Part shown: positions 41,300 through 51,624 of the stretch, piece by piece
How the letters are laid out: each line of letters starts with the position of its first letter
Numbering within the stretch: position 1 is the first letter of the stretch
Assembly: GCF_016907085.1 (NCBI RefSeq)
Contig: NZ_JAFBBJ010000001.1
Span: 3,224,001 to 3,288,000, forward strand
Direction of reading: 5' to 3'
Length of the DNA stretch: 64,000 nucleotides
From: Clavibacter michiganensis
Lineage (GTDB): Bacteria > Actinomycetota > Actinomycetes > Actinomycetales > Microbacteriaceae
The notes under the pieces: model-generated
The model's database searches: none
What the model was told of the DNA's origin: nothing
The model's input: only the letters and a program-made list of their open reading frames with translations
Made by a program: the position numbers and the translations under genes

Positions 41300-41782
41300 T
41301 CATGCGCCGCTGATGCCCTTCAGCAGCAGCGCCGTCGTCACCGCGGCCTCGGCCGCCTCGGCGCCCTTGTCCTCCTTCGAGCCCGGGAGCCCCGCGCGCT
41401 CGAGGCCCTGCTGCTCGTCGTCGAGCGTGAGCAGCCCGAAGCCGATGGGCTTGCCCGTGAGGAGCGACGCCTGCGTGAGGCCCGAGGTCGCCGCGTCGGA
41501 CACGTACTCGAAGTGCGGGGTGCCGCCGCGGATGATGACGCCGAGCGCGACGACCGCGTCGGCTCCCGCGTCGAGCGCCGCGCGGGCGACCACGGGCAGC
41601 TCGAAGCTGCCGGGCACGCGGATCACCGTGGTGGTGACGCCGGCCGCGTCGAGCACGCGCTGCGCGCCCGCGAGCAGGCCCGCGCTGATCTCGTCGTGCC
41701 AGCGTCCGGCGACGACGGTGACCCGGAGGCCCGTCCCGTCGAGCGCGGTGGGGTCGATCTCGGGTGCTCCGTGTCCGCTCAT
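41300..41782 (-). CDS. ribH: 6,7-dimethyl-8-ribityllumazine synthase
   Basis: This 160-residue enzyme joins the ribitylamino-uracil and the four-carbon unit to make lumazine, the penultimate step to riboflavin. Signatures are GRWHDEISAGLLAGA, PGSFELPVVARAA and the catalytic-His region GGTPHFEYV. It is the last gene of the rib operon; the ATG overlaps the ribBA stop as ATGA. The length is normal for the icosahedral enzyme. Confidence 0.96.
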   Translation of the reverse strand: MSGHGAPEIDPTALDGTGLRVTVVAGRWHDEISAGLLAGAQRVLDAAGVTTTVIRVPGSFELPVVARAALDAGADAVVALGVIIRGGTPHFEYVSDAATSGLTQASLLTGKPIGFGLLTLDDEQQGLERAGLPGSKEDKGAEAAEAAVTTALLLKGISGA

Positions 41783-43113
41783 GCGGTCTCCTCCTGGGGT
41801 GATGCGGTCGTGGTGGTCAGGCCGTCGGGCGCCTCGGCGTCCGGGTAGGCGTCGGGTCCGATGTGCATGTCGGTGTCGAGCACCATCCGGTGCCCCATGC
41901 GGTCGCGCTTCGTCTCGAGGTAGCCCGCGTTCACGTCGTTGACGCCGACGACGAGCGGCACGCGCTCCGTCACCTCCACGCCGTGAGCCTCGAGCTGCCG
42001 CACCTTCTCGGGGTTGTTCGTGAGCAGGCGCACGTCCTCGATCCCCATCTCCTGCAGGATCGCCGACGCCGCGCCGTAGTCGCGCGCGTCCGCCGGCAGG
42101 CCGAGGGCGACGTTGGCGTCGAGCGTGTCGAAGCCGTCCTCCTGCAGCCGGTAGGCGCGCAGCTTGTTGATGAGGCCGATGCCGCGCCCCTCGTGTCCGC
42201 GCAGGTAGACGACCACGCCGCCGTCGCGCTGGATCTCGTCGAGAGCGGCGTCGAGCTGGGGACCGCACTCGCACTTGAGGGATCCGAGCGCCTCGCCCGT
42301 CAGGCACTCCGAGTGCACCCGCACGAGGGTGCCGTGCGCGCGCGGCTCGCCCGCGACGATCGCCACGTGGTCGGCGCCCGTGGTGCGGTCGCGGTAGGCG
42401 CGCAGCCTCACGGAGCCGTGCGTGGTGGGGACCGTGGTCTCCACCTCGAAGATCACGCGCGACGCCTCGGGGATCGCGACGGCGGGCTCGAGCGGCCGGT
42501 CGCAGTGGAACTCCTCCAGGTGCGCCTTGAGCGCCTCGATCGTGACGACCAGCACGCCCTCGCGCTCGCCGAGGGCGAGGAGGCCGGGGAGGCGCATCAT
42601 CTCGCCGTCGTCCTGCACGATCTCGCTGATCGCGCCGACGGGCGTGAGGCCCGCGAGCGTGAGCAGGTCGACGGCGGCCTCGGTGTGGCCGTCGCGCTCG
42701 CGCACGCCGCCGTCCGCCGCGCGCAGCGGGAGGATGTGGCCCGGCCGGTGCAGGCTCGTCGGCACGCTGCCGAGGTCGGCGAGCACGCGCAGGGTGTGCG
42801 CGCGGTCGGACGCGCTGATGCCCGTGGAGAGCCGGTCGGCGGCGTCGACCGAGACCGTGTACGCGGTGCCGCGCGGATCCCGGTTGTCGGCCACCATGAG
42901 CGGCAGCTCCAGCCGGTCGGCGATCTCGTTGGTCATGGGCGCGCAGATGAAGCCCGACGAGTGCCTCACGAGCCAGGCCACCCACTCGGGCGACGCGGAC
43001 TCGGCGGCGAGGAGCACGTCGCCCTCGTTCTCGCGGCCCTCGTCGTCGACGACGATCACGGGTCGTCCGGCGCGCAGCTCCTGCAGCGCGGCGGGGATGT
43101 CGGCGAGGCTCAC
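41779..43113 (-). CDS. ribBA: Bifunctional DHBP synthase / GTP cyclohydrolase II
   Basis: This 444-residue fusion supplies both riboflavin precursors. The N-terminal RibB half (about residues 1-205) shows VDDEGRENEGDVLLAAE and GHTEAAVDLL. The C-terminal RibA half (about 210-420) shows the zinc site in SECLTGEALGSLKCECGPQL and the nucleophilic Arg in YLRGHEGRGIGL. Both active sites look complete. The GTG start overlaps the ribE stop as GTGA. A C-terminal tail of about 25 polar residues is extra. Confidence 0.96.
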   Translation of the reverse strand: MSLADIPAALQELRAGRPVIVVDDEGRENEGDVLLAAESASPEWVAWLVRHSSGFICAPMTNEIADRLELPLMVADNRDPRGTAYTVSVDAADRLSTGISASDRAHTLRVLADLGSVPTSLHRPGHILPLRAADGGVRERDGHTEAAVDLLTLAGLTPVGAISEIVQDDGEMMRLPGLLALGEREGVLVVTIEALKAHLEEFHCDRPLEPAVAIPEASRVIFEVETTVPTTHGSVRLRAYRDRTTGADHVAIVAGEPRAHGTLVRVHSECLTGEALGSLKCECGPQLDAALDEIQRDGGVVVYLRGHEGRGIGLINKLRAYRLQEDGFDTLDANVALGLPADARDYGAASAILQEMGIEDVRLLTNNPEKVRQLEAHGVEVTERVPLVVGVNDVNAGYLETKRDRMGHRMVLDTDMHIGPDAYPDAEAPDGLTTTTASPQEETA

Positions 43114-43751
43114 GAGCGGGCCTCCGTCCGGGCGTCGCGCGCGTCGAGCGCGAGCATCCGCTGCACGTGCCGCGCGAGCACGTCGGTCTCCAGGTTGACC
43201 TCGTCGCCGATCTCCAGCGCGCCGAGCGTCGTCGCGGTGAGCGTCTCGGGGATGAGCGACACCTCGAACCACGCGTCGGCGTCCGGGGTGTCGGTGGGGC
43301 TGACGGCGCTCACGGTGAGGCTGACGCCCTGCACGGTGATGGATCCGCGGTCGACCACGAGCGGAGCGAGGTCGGCGGGCAGCGAGAAGCGGAGGATCCG
43401 CCACGCCTCGCCCGGCGTCGTCGCGATGAGGCGCCCGGTGCCGTCGACGTGGCCCTGGACGATGTGGCCGCCCAGCCGGTCGCCCACGCGCGCGGCGCGC
43501 TCCAGGTTCACGCGATCGCCCACGCCGAGCCGGCCGAGCGAGCTCATGACGAGCGTCTGCCGCATGACGTCGGCGGTGAAGCCCTCGGGCGTCTGCGCGA
43601 CGACCGTGAGGCACACGCCGTCGACGCTGATGGAGTCGCCGTGGCGGGCGTCGGACACCGCGAGCGGCGCCTCCACCGTGATCCGGGCGGAGTCGCCCTC
43701 GGCGTCGAGCGCGAGGACGCGTCCGCGCTCCTCGATGATCCCTGTGAACAT
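43110..43751 (-). CDS. ribE: Riboflavin synthase, alpha chain
   Basis: This 213-residue enzyme dismutates two lumazines into riboflavin. The N-terminus MFTGIIEERG is the family hallmark, and the two homologous lumazine-binding halves are visible (DSISVDGVCLTVV in the first, GSITVQGVSLTVS in the second, with GHIVQGHVDG between). The length is normal. The start overlaps the ribD stop as ATGA. It is sometimes named ribC. Confidence 0.96.
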   Translation of the reverse strand: MFTGIIEERGRVLALDAEGDSARITVEAPLAVSDARHGDSISVDGVCLTVVAQTPEGFTADVMRQTLVMSSLGRLGVGDRVNLERAARVGDRLGGHIVQGHVDGTGRLIATTPGEAWRILRFSLPADLAPLVVDRGSITVQGVSLTVSAVSPTDTPDADAWFEVSLIPETLTATTLGALEIGDEVNLETDVLARHVQRMLALDARDARTEARS

Positions 43752-44824
43752 CACTGGCCTTCCGTGGTGGGTCGCGCGATCACGAGGAGGTCGTCCCCGA
43801 GCCGCGTCGTGCTGATGAGGGTGAGTCGGTGGGCGGCGGGCATGCTCGCGACGCCGAGGTCGCCGGTCGCGGTGCGGGGGCCGCCGAGGAGGACGGGTGC
43901 GAGGTAGGCGACCACCTCGTCCACGAGGCCGGCGGCGACGAGCGCGGAGACGATCGTGGGGCCGCCCTCCACGAACACGTGGCGGATGCCCCGGCTCCCG
44001 AGCTCCGCGAGCGCGGCGGCGGGGTCGTGGCCGTCGATGCGGATGAGGCGGCGCGGGTGGCGGTGCACGGCCGCGTCCTCCGGGATCGCGCGGTCGCCGA
44101 GCACGACGGGCGCGGGCTGGTGCGGGTACGGGATCCCGTCGGGCCGGCGGGCCGTGAGCGCGGGGTCGTCGGCGAGCACGGTGCCGGTGCCCACCAGGAT
44201 CGCGTCGGCCTCGGCGCGGCGGCGGTGCACGTCCTCGCGGGCGGCGGGCCCCGTGATCCAGCGGCTCGTGCCGTCGGCGGCGGCGATGCGACCGTCGAGG
44301 CTGGAGGCCCACTTCGCGGTGACGAACGGGCGGCCGAGCCGCGCGGATCCGAGCCACACCCGGAGGAACGCCGCGGCCTCCTCGGCGAGCACGCCGGGCA
44401 CGACCTCGACGCCCGCGGCGCGCAGCCGGGCCGCGCCGCCGGAGGACTCGGCGCCCGGGTCGGCGACCGCGTAGGCGACGCGCGCGATGCCCGCCTCGAT
44501 GAGCGCGGCGGCGCACGGGCCGGTGCGGCCGGTGTGGTTGCACGGCTCGAGCGTGACGACGGCGGTGGCCCCGCGCGCCCCGCCCGCGGGCAGCTGCCGC
44601 AGCGCGTCGACCTCGGCGTGGGCGGATCCGGCGCCGCGGTGGCGGCCCTCGGCGATGACGCGGCCGGAGGCGTCGAGGATCACGCAGCCCACGCGCGGGT
44701 TCGGGCCCCACGCGGGGCCCTCGGCGGCGAGCTCGAGGCCGCGGCGCATGGCGCGCTCGAGCGCGCCGGCCGCGGGCTGGCCGGTCGCCGGCGCGTGCGC
44801 GGGTGCCGTCGGGTCGTCGTGCAT
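43751..44824 (-). CDS. ribD: Bifunctional riboflavin-specific deaminase/reductase
   Basis: This 357-residue protein carries out the deamination and reduction steps of riboflavin synthesis. The deaminase half has zinc ligands in GSAHAEVDAL and TLEPCNHTGRTGPC. The reductase half has KWASSLDGRIAAADGTSRWITG and FVEGGPTIVSALVAAGLVDEV. Pathway partners follow directly. The ATG at 44824 has GAGGAC upstream; that ribosome binding site sits next to a hairpin below the FMN riboswitch, which should control the whole ribD-E-BA-H operon. Confidence 0.96.
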   Translation of the reverse strand: MHDDPTAPAHAPATGQPAAGALERAMRRGLELAAEGPAWGPNPRVGCVILDASGRVIAEGRHRGAGSAHAEVDALRQLPAGGARGATAVVTLEPCNHTGRTGPCAAALIEAGIARVAYAVADPGAESSGGAARLRAAGVEVVPGVLAEEAAAFLRVWLGSARLGRPFVTAKWASSLDGRIAAADGTSRWITGPAAREDVHRRRAEADAILVGTGTVLADDPALTARRPDGIPYPHQPAPVVLGDRAIPEDAAVHRHPRRLIRIDGHDPAAALAELGSRGIRHVFVEGGPTIVSALVAAGLVDEVVAYLAPVLLGGPRTATGDLGVASMPAAHRLTLISTTRLGDDLLVIARPTTEGQ

Positions 44825-44827
44825 GGT

Positions 44828-44847
44828 GTCCTCGTCCGTGGACGGAC
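44828..44847 (-). promoter_or_regulatory. Hairpin abutting the ribD ribosome binding site
   Basis: On the minus strand the arms GTCCG and CGGAC (44847-44843 and 44838-44834) enclose a 4-base loop and are followed at once by GAGGAC (44833-44828), the ribD ribosome binding site. This could be part of the riboswitch expression platform acting on translation. No T-run terminator is seen between the riboswitch and ribD. Confidence 0.4.
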
Positions 44848-44896
44848 TCCGGGCGCGGTCGACGAGACCTCGACGCCGGCAGGGTCGCTGGCGCCG

Positions 44897-45038
44897 CGTG
44901 CTGCCTCCCATCCGGACTTTAACCGTCGGTCCCGGAATCCCACCGGATCGGCGGACGAGGCTCCCGGGGACCCGGTCGCGCTTCGTCCGTTCGCGGACTG
45001 TCACCGCCGGCTCGGATTTCCACCGACCCCGGAGCACG
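44897..45038 (-). promoter_or_regulatory. FMN riboswitch (RFN element)
   Basis: On the minus strand the conserved RFN blocks appear in order: GGGGTCGGTGGAAATCCGA, CCGGCGGTGACAGTCCGCGA, a variable arm, GATCCGGTGGGATTCCGG, GACCGACGGTTAAAGTCCGG, and ATGGGAGGCAGCACG. The closing stem pairs CGTGCT (45038-45033) with AGCACG (44902-44897). FMN binding is expected to shut off the riboflavin operon. About 70 bases separate it from the ribD start. Confidence 0.95.
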
Positions 45039-45049
45039 TGTATGGGTCG

Positions 45050-45055
45050 AGATTA
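45050..45055 (-). promoter_or_regulatory. -10 box of the riboflavin operon
   Basis: TAATCT on the minus strand lies 12 bases before the riboswitch closing stem. Transcription would thus start near 45043, at the 5' edge of the aptamer. No clear -35 box. Confidence 0.55.
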
Positions 45056-45105
45056 GCCCACCCGGCTGCGGGGCCGGGGTCCGTGACGCTCCGCGACCTA
45101 CGCCG

Positions 45106-46967
<1,862 letters not shown>

Positions 46968-47813
46968 TCAGATCGCGTAGTCGACGACCACGGGCGTGTG
47001 GTCCGACCATCGCTGGTCGTACGCCTCGGCGCGGTCGACCGCGTAGCCCACGACCTTCTCGGCGAGGGCCGGGGTCGCGAGCTGGTAGTCGATGCGCCAG
47101 CCGGTGTCGTTGTCGAACGCCTTGCCGCGCCAGCTCCACCACGTGTACGGGCCGTCGACCTCGCCGGCCTGCTGGCGGCCGACGTCCACCCAGCCGAGGC
47201 CGGGGCCGGTGGATCCGTCGACGCCCGTGATCTCCTCGCCGCTCGCGCCGAGGATGCGGTCGAGGTAGGCGCGCTCGCGCGGCAGGAACCCGGCGCGCTT
47301 CACATTGCCCTTCCAGTTGCGGATGTCGAGCTCGCGGTGCCCGACGTTGAGGTCGCCCACGACCACCGCGAGCTCGGAGTGCGCGGCGATCTCGGGCAGG
47401 CGCCGCTCCATCCCGTCGAGGAACCTCCACTTCTCGTCCTGCTTGGCGGTGCCGACCTCGCCGGAGTGCACGTAGGCGCTCACGACCGTGACGATGGTGC
47501 CGTCCACGTCGTAGTCGGCCTCGAGCCAGCGGCCCGCGCTGTCGAAGTCCTCCTCGCCGATGGCGACGCGGTGGATGTCCGCGCGGCGGCGGCTCGCGAT
47601 CGCGACGCCCGCGCGGCCCTTGGCGGTCGCGGCGTCGTGCAGCACGTTCCACTCGGGGCCGAGGAGGCCCTCGATGTCGCTCGTCTCGGCGCGGACCTCC
47701 TGGATGGCGAGGATGTCGACGTCACGCGTGGCGAGCCAGTCGCCCATGCCCTTGCGGAACGCGGCCCGGATGCCGTTCGTGTTGATGGACGCGACGCGGA
47801 GGTTCGAGGGCAT
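46968..47813 (-). CDS. xth: Exodeoxyribonuclease III / AP endonuclease
   Basis: This 281-residue enzyme of the EEP fold repairs abasic sites and has 3'-5' exonuclease activity. Motifs: ASINTNGIRAA, the metal-binding Glu in AIQEVRAE, VVGDLNVGH, and the C-terminal SDHTPVVVDY with the catalytic His. The length is normal. Its apparent -10 box overlaps the stop codon of the upstream BrkB gene, so it can be transcribed on its own, probably as a leaderless mRNA. Confidence 0.95.
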   Translation of the reverse strand: MPSNLRVASINTNGIRAAFRKGMGDWLATRDVDILAIQEVRAETSDIEGLLGPEWNVLHDAATAKGRAGVAIASRRRADIHRVAIGEEDFDSAGRWLEADYDVDGTIVTVVSAYVHSGEVGTAKQDEKWRFLDGMERRLPEIAAHSELAVVVGDLNVGHRELDIRNWKGNVKRAGFLPRERAYLDRILGASGEEITGVDGSTGPGLGWVDVGRQQAGEVDGPYTWWSWRGKAFDNDTGWRIDYQLATPALAEKVVGYAVDRAEAYDQRWSDHTPVVVDYAI

Positions 47814-47820
47814 GGTCTCG

Positions 47821-47826
47821 ATCCTA
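47821..47826 (-). promoter_or_regulatory. -10 box for a leaderless xth mRNA
   Basis: On the minus strand TAGGAT (47826-47821) ends seven bases before the xth ATG. Its first three bases are the TAG stop codon of the BrkB gene. Confidence 0.45.
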
Positions 47827-48933
47827 ACGGCGGCGTCGGCGGCGGAGTCCGAGCAGCACCCGCGTGATGCCGCGCGACTGGTCGTACCGCTCCCGCTCCC
47901 GCGCGCGCTCCTCCTCCTCGAGGATCCGGCGGGCCTCGTCGAGCTTCGCGAGCCGCTCCCTCTCGAGCTGCTCGGGGGTGAGGTCGCGGGCGTCGATGCC
48001 CTTGTCGGCCATGCTCACGGCGATCCACGACGCGCAGATCAGGATGACCTGGCAGATGAGGTTGAACCAGATCAGGAGCCCGATGATCACCGCGAACGAC
48101 GCGAGCAGCGGGTTCCGGCTCGCGCCGCCGAGGAGCGCCGTGCCGAGCACCTTGAGCACGCCCATGGCGACGCCGCCGAGGAGCGCGCCCTGGAGGAGCT
48201 GCGGCCGCGGGATCCTGACGCCCGACAGGATCCGGTACGCCCCCGCGAGCACGGCCGTGTCGAGCGCGAGCACGAGCGCGAGGCCCACGGTGCGGCCGAC
48301 GACGACGGCGAGCAGCGAGTCCTCGCCGACCTGCATCAGCCCGAACACGAAGCCGAGGAGCCCGGTGCTGACCACCGAGAGCGCCGCCGAGAGCAGCATC
48401 GCGAGCGCGAACACCAGGGCGAGCCCGAGGTCCTTGACCTTGAGGAGCAGGAAGAACGTGGTGGGCGGCGGCAGCTCGAAGATGCGGCGCACCGAGTCGC
48501 GCGTCGAGGCCAGCCAGCCGAGCGCGGTCACGAGCAGGCCGATGGAGCCCACGATGCCCGCGATGGAGATGGTGCTCGACTTCAGCAGCTCCTGCGGATC
48601 CTCGATCACTCCATCCGGTCCGAAGAGGCCGGGCACCGCCCCCTGGATCAGCGTGAGCAGCGAGTCCAGCAGCAACGGGTTGTCCGCGAGCACGGATCCC
48701 GCCACGGAGAACCCGACGGCCAGCGCCGCGAACACCGCGAAGACCGCCTGGTACGACATGCCGGCCGCGAGGATCGGTCCGCCCGCTGCCCCGTAGGCGA
48801 GGAACACCCGCACGGGCTTCAGCGCCATCACGCGGGCGAAGAGCGCGGGGATGCCGGTGGGCGCGGTCGGCTCCGCGGGCGTCGTGCCGGTGGAGGGGGA
48901 TGCGGGACGTCCGCGGCCGTCGGGGGCGGTCAT
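47824..48933 (-). CDS. YihY/BrkB-family membrane protein
   Basis: This 369-residue protein has six hydrophobic segments between about residues 45 and 305 and a C-terminal cytoplasmic tail rich in Glu and Arg (LERERLAKLDEARRILEEEE), likely coiled coil. Family members have no proven general function, despite the old ribonuclease BN and virulence-factor names. The ATG at 48933 is six bases after a TATCCT box, suggesting a leaderless message. The gene is divergent from ptsI. Confidence 0.88.
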   Translation of the reverse strand: MTAPDGRGRPASPSTGTTPAEPTAPTGIPALFARVMALKPVRVFLAYGAAGGPILAAGMSYQAVFAVFAALAVGFSVAGSVLADNPLLLDSLLTLIQGAVPGLFGPDGVIEDPQELLKSSTISIAGIVGSIGLLVTALGWLASTRDSVRRIFELPPPTTFFLLLKVKDLGLALVFALAMLLSAALSVVSTGLLGFVFGLMQVGEDSLLAVVVGRTVGLALVLALDTAVLAGAYRILSGVRIPRPQLLQGALLGGVAMGVLKVLGTALLGGASRNPLLASFAVIIGLLIWFNLICQVILICASWIAVSMADKGIDARDLTPEQLERERLAKLDEARRILEEEERARERERYDQSRGITRVLLGLRRRRRR

Positions 48934-48939
48934 CCCCCG

Positions 48940-48945
48940 AGGATA
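48940..48945 (-). promoter_or_regulatory. -10 box for a leaderless BrkB mRNA
   Basis: On the minus strand TATCCT ends six bases before the ATG at 48933; the gap CGGGGG is too close to the ATG to be an ideal ribosome binding site. Confidence 0.45.
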
Positions 48946-48964
48946 CGGTCCGCCGAGCCCCTGG

Positions 48965-48970
48965 TAGCGT
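48965..48970 (+). promoter_or_regulatory. -10 box of ptsI
   Basis: TAGCGT lies 89 bases before the ptsI GTG. It is back to back with the BrkB box, so the two genes share a short divergent promoter region and ptsI would have a leader of about 80 bases with its own GAGGGAG site. Confidence 0.4.
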
Positions 48971-49059
48971 GGACGGGCCGTTCCGGCAGCCCGACCGGAC
49001 AGGCCACCCGCGCCGACGACGTCCGTCCGCGCGTCACGCACCCGAGCGAGGGAGTCCCT

Positions 49060-50715
49060 GTGCGCATCACCGGCATCGGAGTAGGACACGGAGTGGCCAC
49101 CGGCCCCGTCATGCGGATGCCCGACCCGCTGCCCGAGCCCGGCACCGAGGCATTCACGGGCGACGCCGACGCCGAGGTCGCCCGCGTCGCCGACGCCCTC
49201 GCCGCGACGGCCGACGACCTGGCCGCGCGCGGAGCCCGCGCCGGCGGCGACGCGAAGGACGTGCTCGACGCGCAGTCGCTCATGGCGCGCGATCCCGCCC
49301 TCCTCGACTCGGTCGGCCGCCTCGTCGGCCAGGGTCGCTCGGGCGAGCGCGCCGTGTTCGAGGCGTTCGCCACCTTCCAGGAGCTCCTCACGGGCATGGG
49401 CGGCTACATGGCCGAGCGCGCGGCGGACCTCGCCGACGTCGCGCAGCGCGTCATCGCCCGCCTCCGCGGCGTGCCCGCGCCCGGCATCCCCACCGCGGAC
49501 GCGCCCTTCGTCCTCGTCGCGCGCGACCTCGCGCCCGCCGACACCGCCCTCCTCGAGCTCGACCGCGTGCTCGCCCTGGTCACCACGGACGGCGGCCCCA
49601 CCAGCCACACCGCGATCCTCGCCCGCAGCCGCTCCATCCCCGCCATCGTCGGCGCGACGGGCGCGGCCGACCTCGTGGAGGGCACCGAGGTCGTCGTCGA
49701 CGCCGCGGCCGGCCTCGTCATCGCGGACCCGTCCGACGCCGAGCGCGAGGACGCCGTCCGCCGGATCCGCGCCCGCGAGGAGGCGCTCGCCGCCCCCGTC
49801 ACCGACGGCGCGCTCGCCGACGGCACCCCCGTCCCGCTCCTCGCCAACCTCGGATCCCCGGCCGAGGCCGCGCGCGCGGTCGAGCTCGGCGCCGAGGGCG
49901 TCGGTCTGTTCCGCACCGAGTTCCTGTTCCTCGACGCCGCCGAGGCCCCGTCCGTCGCCGCGCAGACCGCGCAGTACACCGCGCTCCTCGAGGCCTTCCC
50001 GGGCCGCAAGGTCGTCGTCCGCGCGCTCGACGCCGGCGCCGACAAGCCCCTCGCCTTCCTGACCGACGCCGACGAGGAGAACCCCGCGCTGGGCCTCCGC
50101 GGCCTGCGTGCCCTCCGCGCGCACGAGCAGATCCTCCGCGACCAGCTCACCGCCCTGGCGGCGGCCGACGCGGCCACCGACGCCGACCTCTGGGTCATGG
50201 CGCCCATGGTCGCCGACGCCGAGGAGACGGCGTACTTCGTCGAGCTCGGCCGCGAGCTCGGCCTCCGCACGGTCGGCGTCATGGCGGAGGTGCCGTCGCT
50301 CGCGCTCCTCGCCGACCAGGTCGTGGAGGTCGCCGACTTCGTGAGCGTCGGCACGAACGACCTCACGCAATACACGATGGCGGCGGACCGCCTGCTCGGC
50401 TCGGTCGCCTCCTACCAGGACCCGTGGCACCCGGCGGTCCTCCGCCTCGTGCGCGCCCTCGGCGACGCCGGCCGCGCGACCGGCACGCCCGTCGGCATCT
50501 GCGGCGAGGCGGCGGCGGATCCGCTCCTCGCGGTGGTCCTCGTCGGCCTCGGTGCCACGAGCCTCTCGATGACCCCGGCGGCGCTGGCCGACGTCCGCCT
50601 CGAGCTGTCGCACCGCACCCTCGACGACGCGCGCACGGCCGCCGAGGCCGTGCTCACGGCGCGCACCGCAGCCGAGGCCCGTGCTGCCGCCGAGCGGATC
50701 CTCGTCGCCCGGTAG
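49060..50715 (+). CDS. ptsI: PTS enzyme I (phosphoenolpyruvate-protein phosphotransferase)
   Basis: This 551-residue cytoplasmic enzyme takes phosphate from phosphoenolpyruvate and passes it to HPr, starting all PTS sugar uptake. The phosphorylated residue is His183 in TDGGPTSHTAILAR. The PEP-binding barrel shows GLFRTEFLFLD, SVGTNDLTQYTMAADR and the active-site Cys481 in GICGEAA. It is slightly shorter than the 575-residue E. coli enzyme. GTG start with GGGAG upstream. No ptsH or EII gene lies in this window, so HPr must be encoded elsewhere. Confidence 0.95.
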   Translation: MRITGIGVGHGVATGPVMRMPDPLPEPGTEAFTGDADAEVARVADALAATADDLAARGARAGGDAKDVLDAQSLMARDPALLDSVGRLVGQGRSGERAVFEAFATFQELLTGMGGYMAERAADLADVAQRVIARLRGVPAPGIPTADAPFVLVARDLAPADTALLELDRVLALVTTDGGPTSHTAILARSRSIPAIVGATGAADLVEGTEVVVDAAAGLVIADPSDAEREDAVRRIRAREEALAAPVTDGALADGTPVPLLANLGSPAEAARAVELGAEGVGLFRTEFLFLDAAEAPSVAAQTAQYTALLEAFPGRKVVVRALDAGADKPLAFLTDADEENPALGLRGLRALRAHEQILRDQLTALAAADAATDADLWVMAPMVADAEETAYFVELGRELGLRTVGVMAEVPSLALLADQVVEVADFVSVGTNDLTQYTMAADRLLGSVASYQDPWHPAVLRLVRALGDAGRATGTPVGICGEAAADPLLAVVLVGLGATSLSMTPAALADVRLELSHRTLDDARTAAEAVLTARTAAEARAAAERILVAR

Positions 50716-50746
50716 ACCCGCGCTCTGACTCCGCCCGCTCAGGCGG

Positions 50747-50780
50747 AAGGCCCCGCCGCTCCGAGGAGCTGCGGGGCCTT
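50747..50780. terminator. Bidirectional terminator between ptsI and sdhB
   Basis: Perfect arms AAGGCCCCGC (50747-50756) and GCGGGGCCTT (50771-50780) with a 14-base loop lie between convergent genes. The terminal AA/TT gives a short T end on both strands. Confidence 0.75.
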
Positions 50781-50803
50781 CGTGGTGCGGGGGAGCGGAG
50801 GCG

Positions 50804-51565
50804 CTACGCCTTGCCGCGCATGATCGCCTGCTTGACCTCGGCGATCGCCTGCGTCACCTGGATGCCGCGCGGGCACGCCTCGGAGCAGTTGAAGGTCGTG
50901 CGGCAGCGCCACACGCCCTCCTTGTCGTTGAGGATGTCGAGGCGCACGTTCGACTCGTCGCGCGAGTCGAAGATGAAGCGGTGCGCGTTGACGATGGCGG
51001 CGGGGCCGAAGTACTGGCCATCGGTCCAGAACACGGGGCAGGACGACGTGCACGCGGCGCAGAGGATGCACTTGGTGGTGTCGTCGAAGCGGGCGCGCTC
51101 GGCCGCGGACTGGATCCGCTCCTTGCCCTTCTCCGGCTTCGTGTTGGAGATGAGGAACGGCTGCACGTCGCGGAACGACTCGAAGAACGGCTCCATGTCG
51201 ACGACGAGGTCCTTCTCCAGCGGCAGGCCCTTGATGGCCTCCACGTAGATGGGCTGCGAGATGTCGAGGTCCTTGATGAGCGTCTTGCAGGCCAGGCGGT
51301 TGCGGCCGTTGATGCGCATCGCGTCGGATCCGCACACGCCGTGCGCGCAGGAGCGGCGGAAGGTCAGCGACCCGTCCTGCTCCCACTTGATCTTGTGCAG
51401 CGCGTCGAGGATGCGGTCGGTCGGGTAGACCTCGACGTCGAAGTCCTCCCACCTCGGCTCCGCGTCCTGGCCGGGCAGGTACCGGCGGATGATGAGGGTC
51501 ACCGTGAAGGTGGGGATGGCCGAGGCCTCTCCCGCGGGAGGTGCGTCCAGTGTTGCGGTGCTCAC
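50804..51565 (-). CDS. sdhB: Succinate dehydrogenase iron-sulfur subunit
   Basis: This 253-residue subunit carries electrons from the flavoprotein to quinone. The 2Fe-2S motif is RRSCAHGVCGSD with the distal Cys in NRLACKTL; the 4Fe-4S motif is CILCAACTSSCP; the 3Fe-4S cluster uses CRTTFNCSEACPRG. All cluster cysteines are present. The start is a GTG at 51565, preceded by AGGA. Last gene of sdhCDAB; a strong hairpin follows. Confidence 0.96.
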   Translation of the reverse strand: MSTATLDAPPAGEASAIPTFTVTLIIRRYLPGQDAEPRWEDFDVEVYPTDRILDALHKIKWEQDGSLTFRRSCAHGVCGSDAMRINGRNRLACKTLIKDLDISQPIYVEAIKGLPLEKDLVVDMEPFFESFRDVQPFLISNTKPEKGKERIQSAAERARFDDTTKCILCAACTSSCPVFWTDGQYFGPAAIVNAHRFIFDSRDESNVRLDILNDKEGVWRCRTTFNCSEACPRGIQVTQAIAEVKQAIMRGKA

Positions 51566-51624
51566 GTGTGCGGTCCTATTCCGATCGGTGATGCGGTGAT
51601 GTGCGGCGGCGCTGACCCGAGGGG

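Noticed and set aside
44825..44896. Rho-independent terminator downstream of the FMN aptamer
   Set aside because: I found no stem followed by a T-run; the hairpin present adjoins the ribosome binding site instead.
47824..50613. Continuous minus-strand frame joining the BrkB gene to a region opposite ptsI
   Set aside because: Only the 3' part (to 48933) shows membrane helices and family similarity. The rest lies antisense to ptsI, whose motifs are complete.
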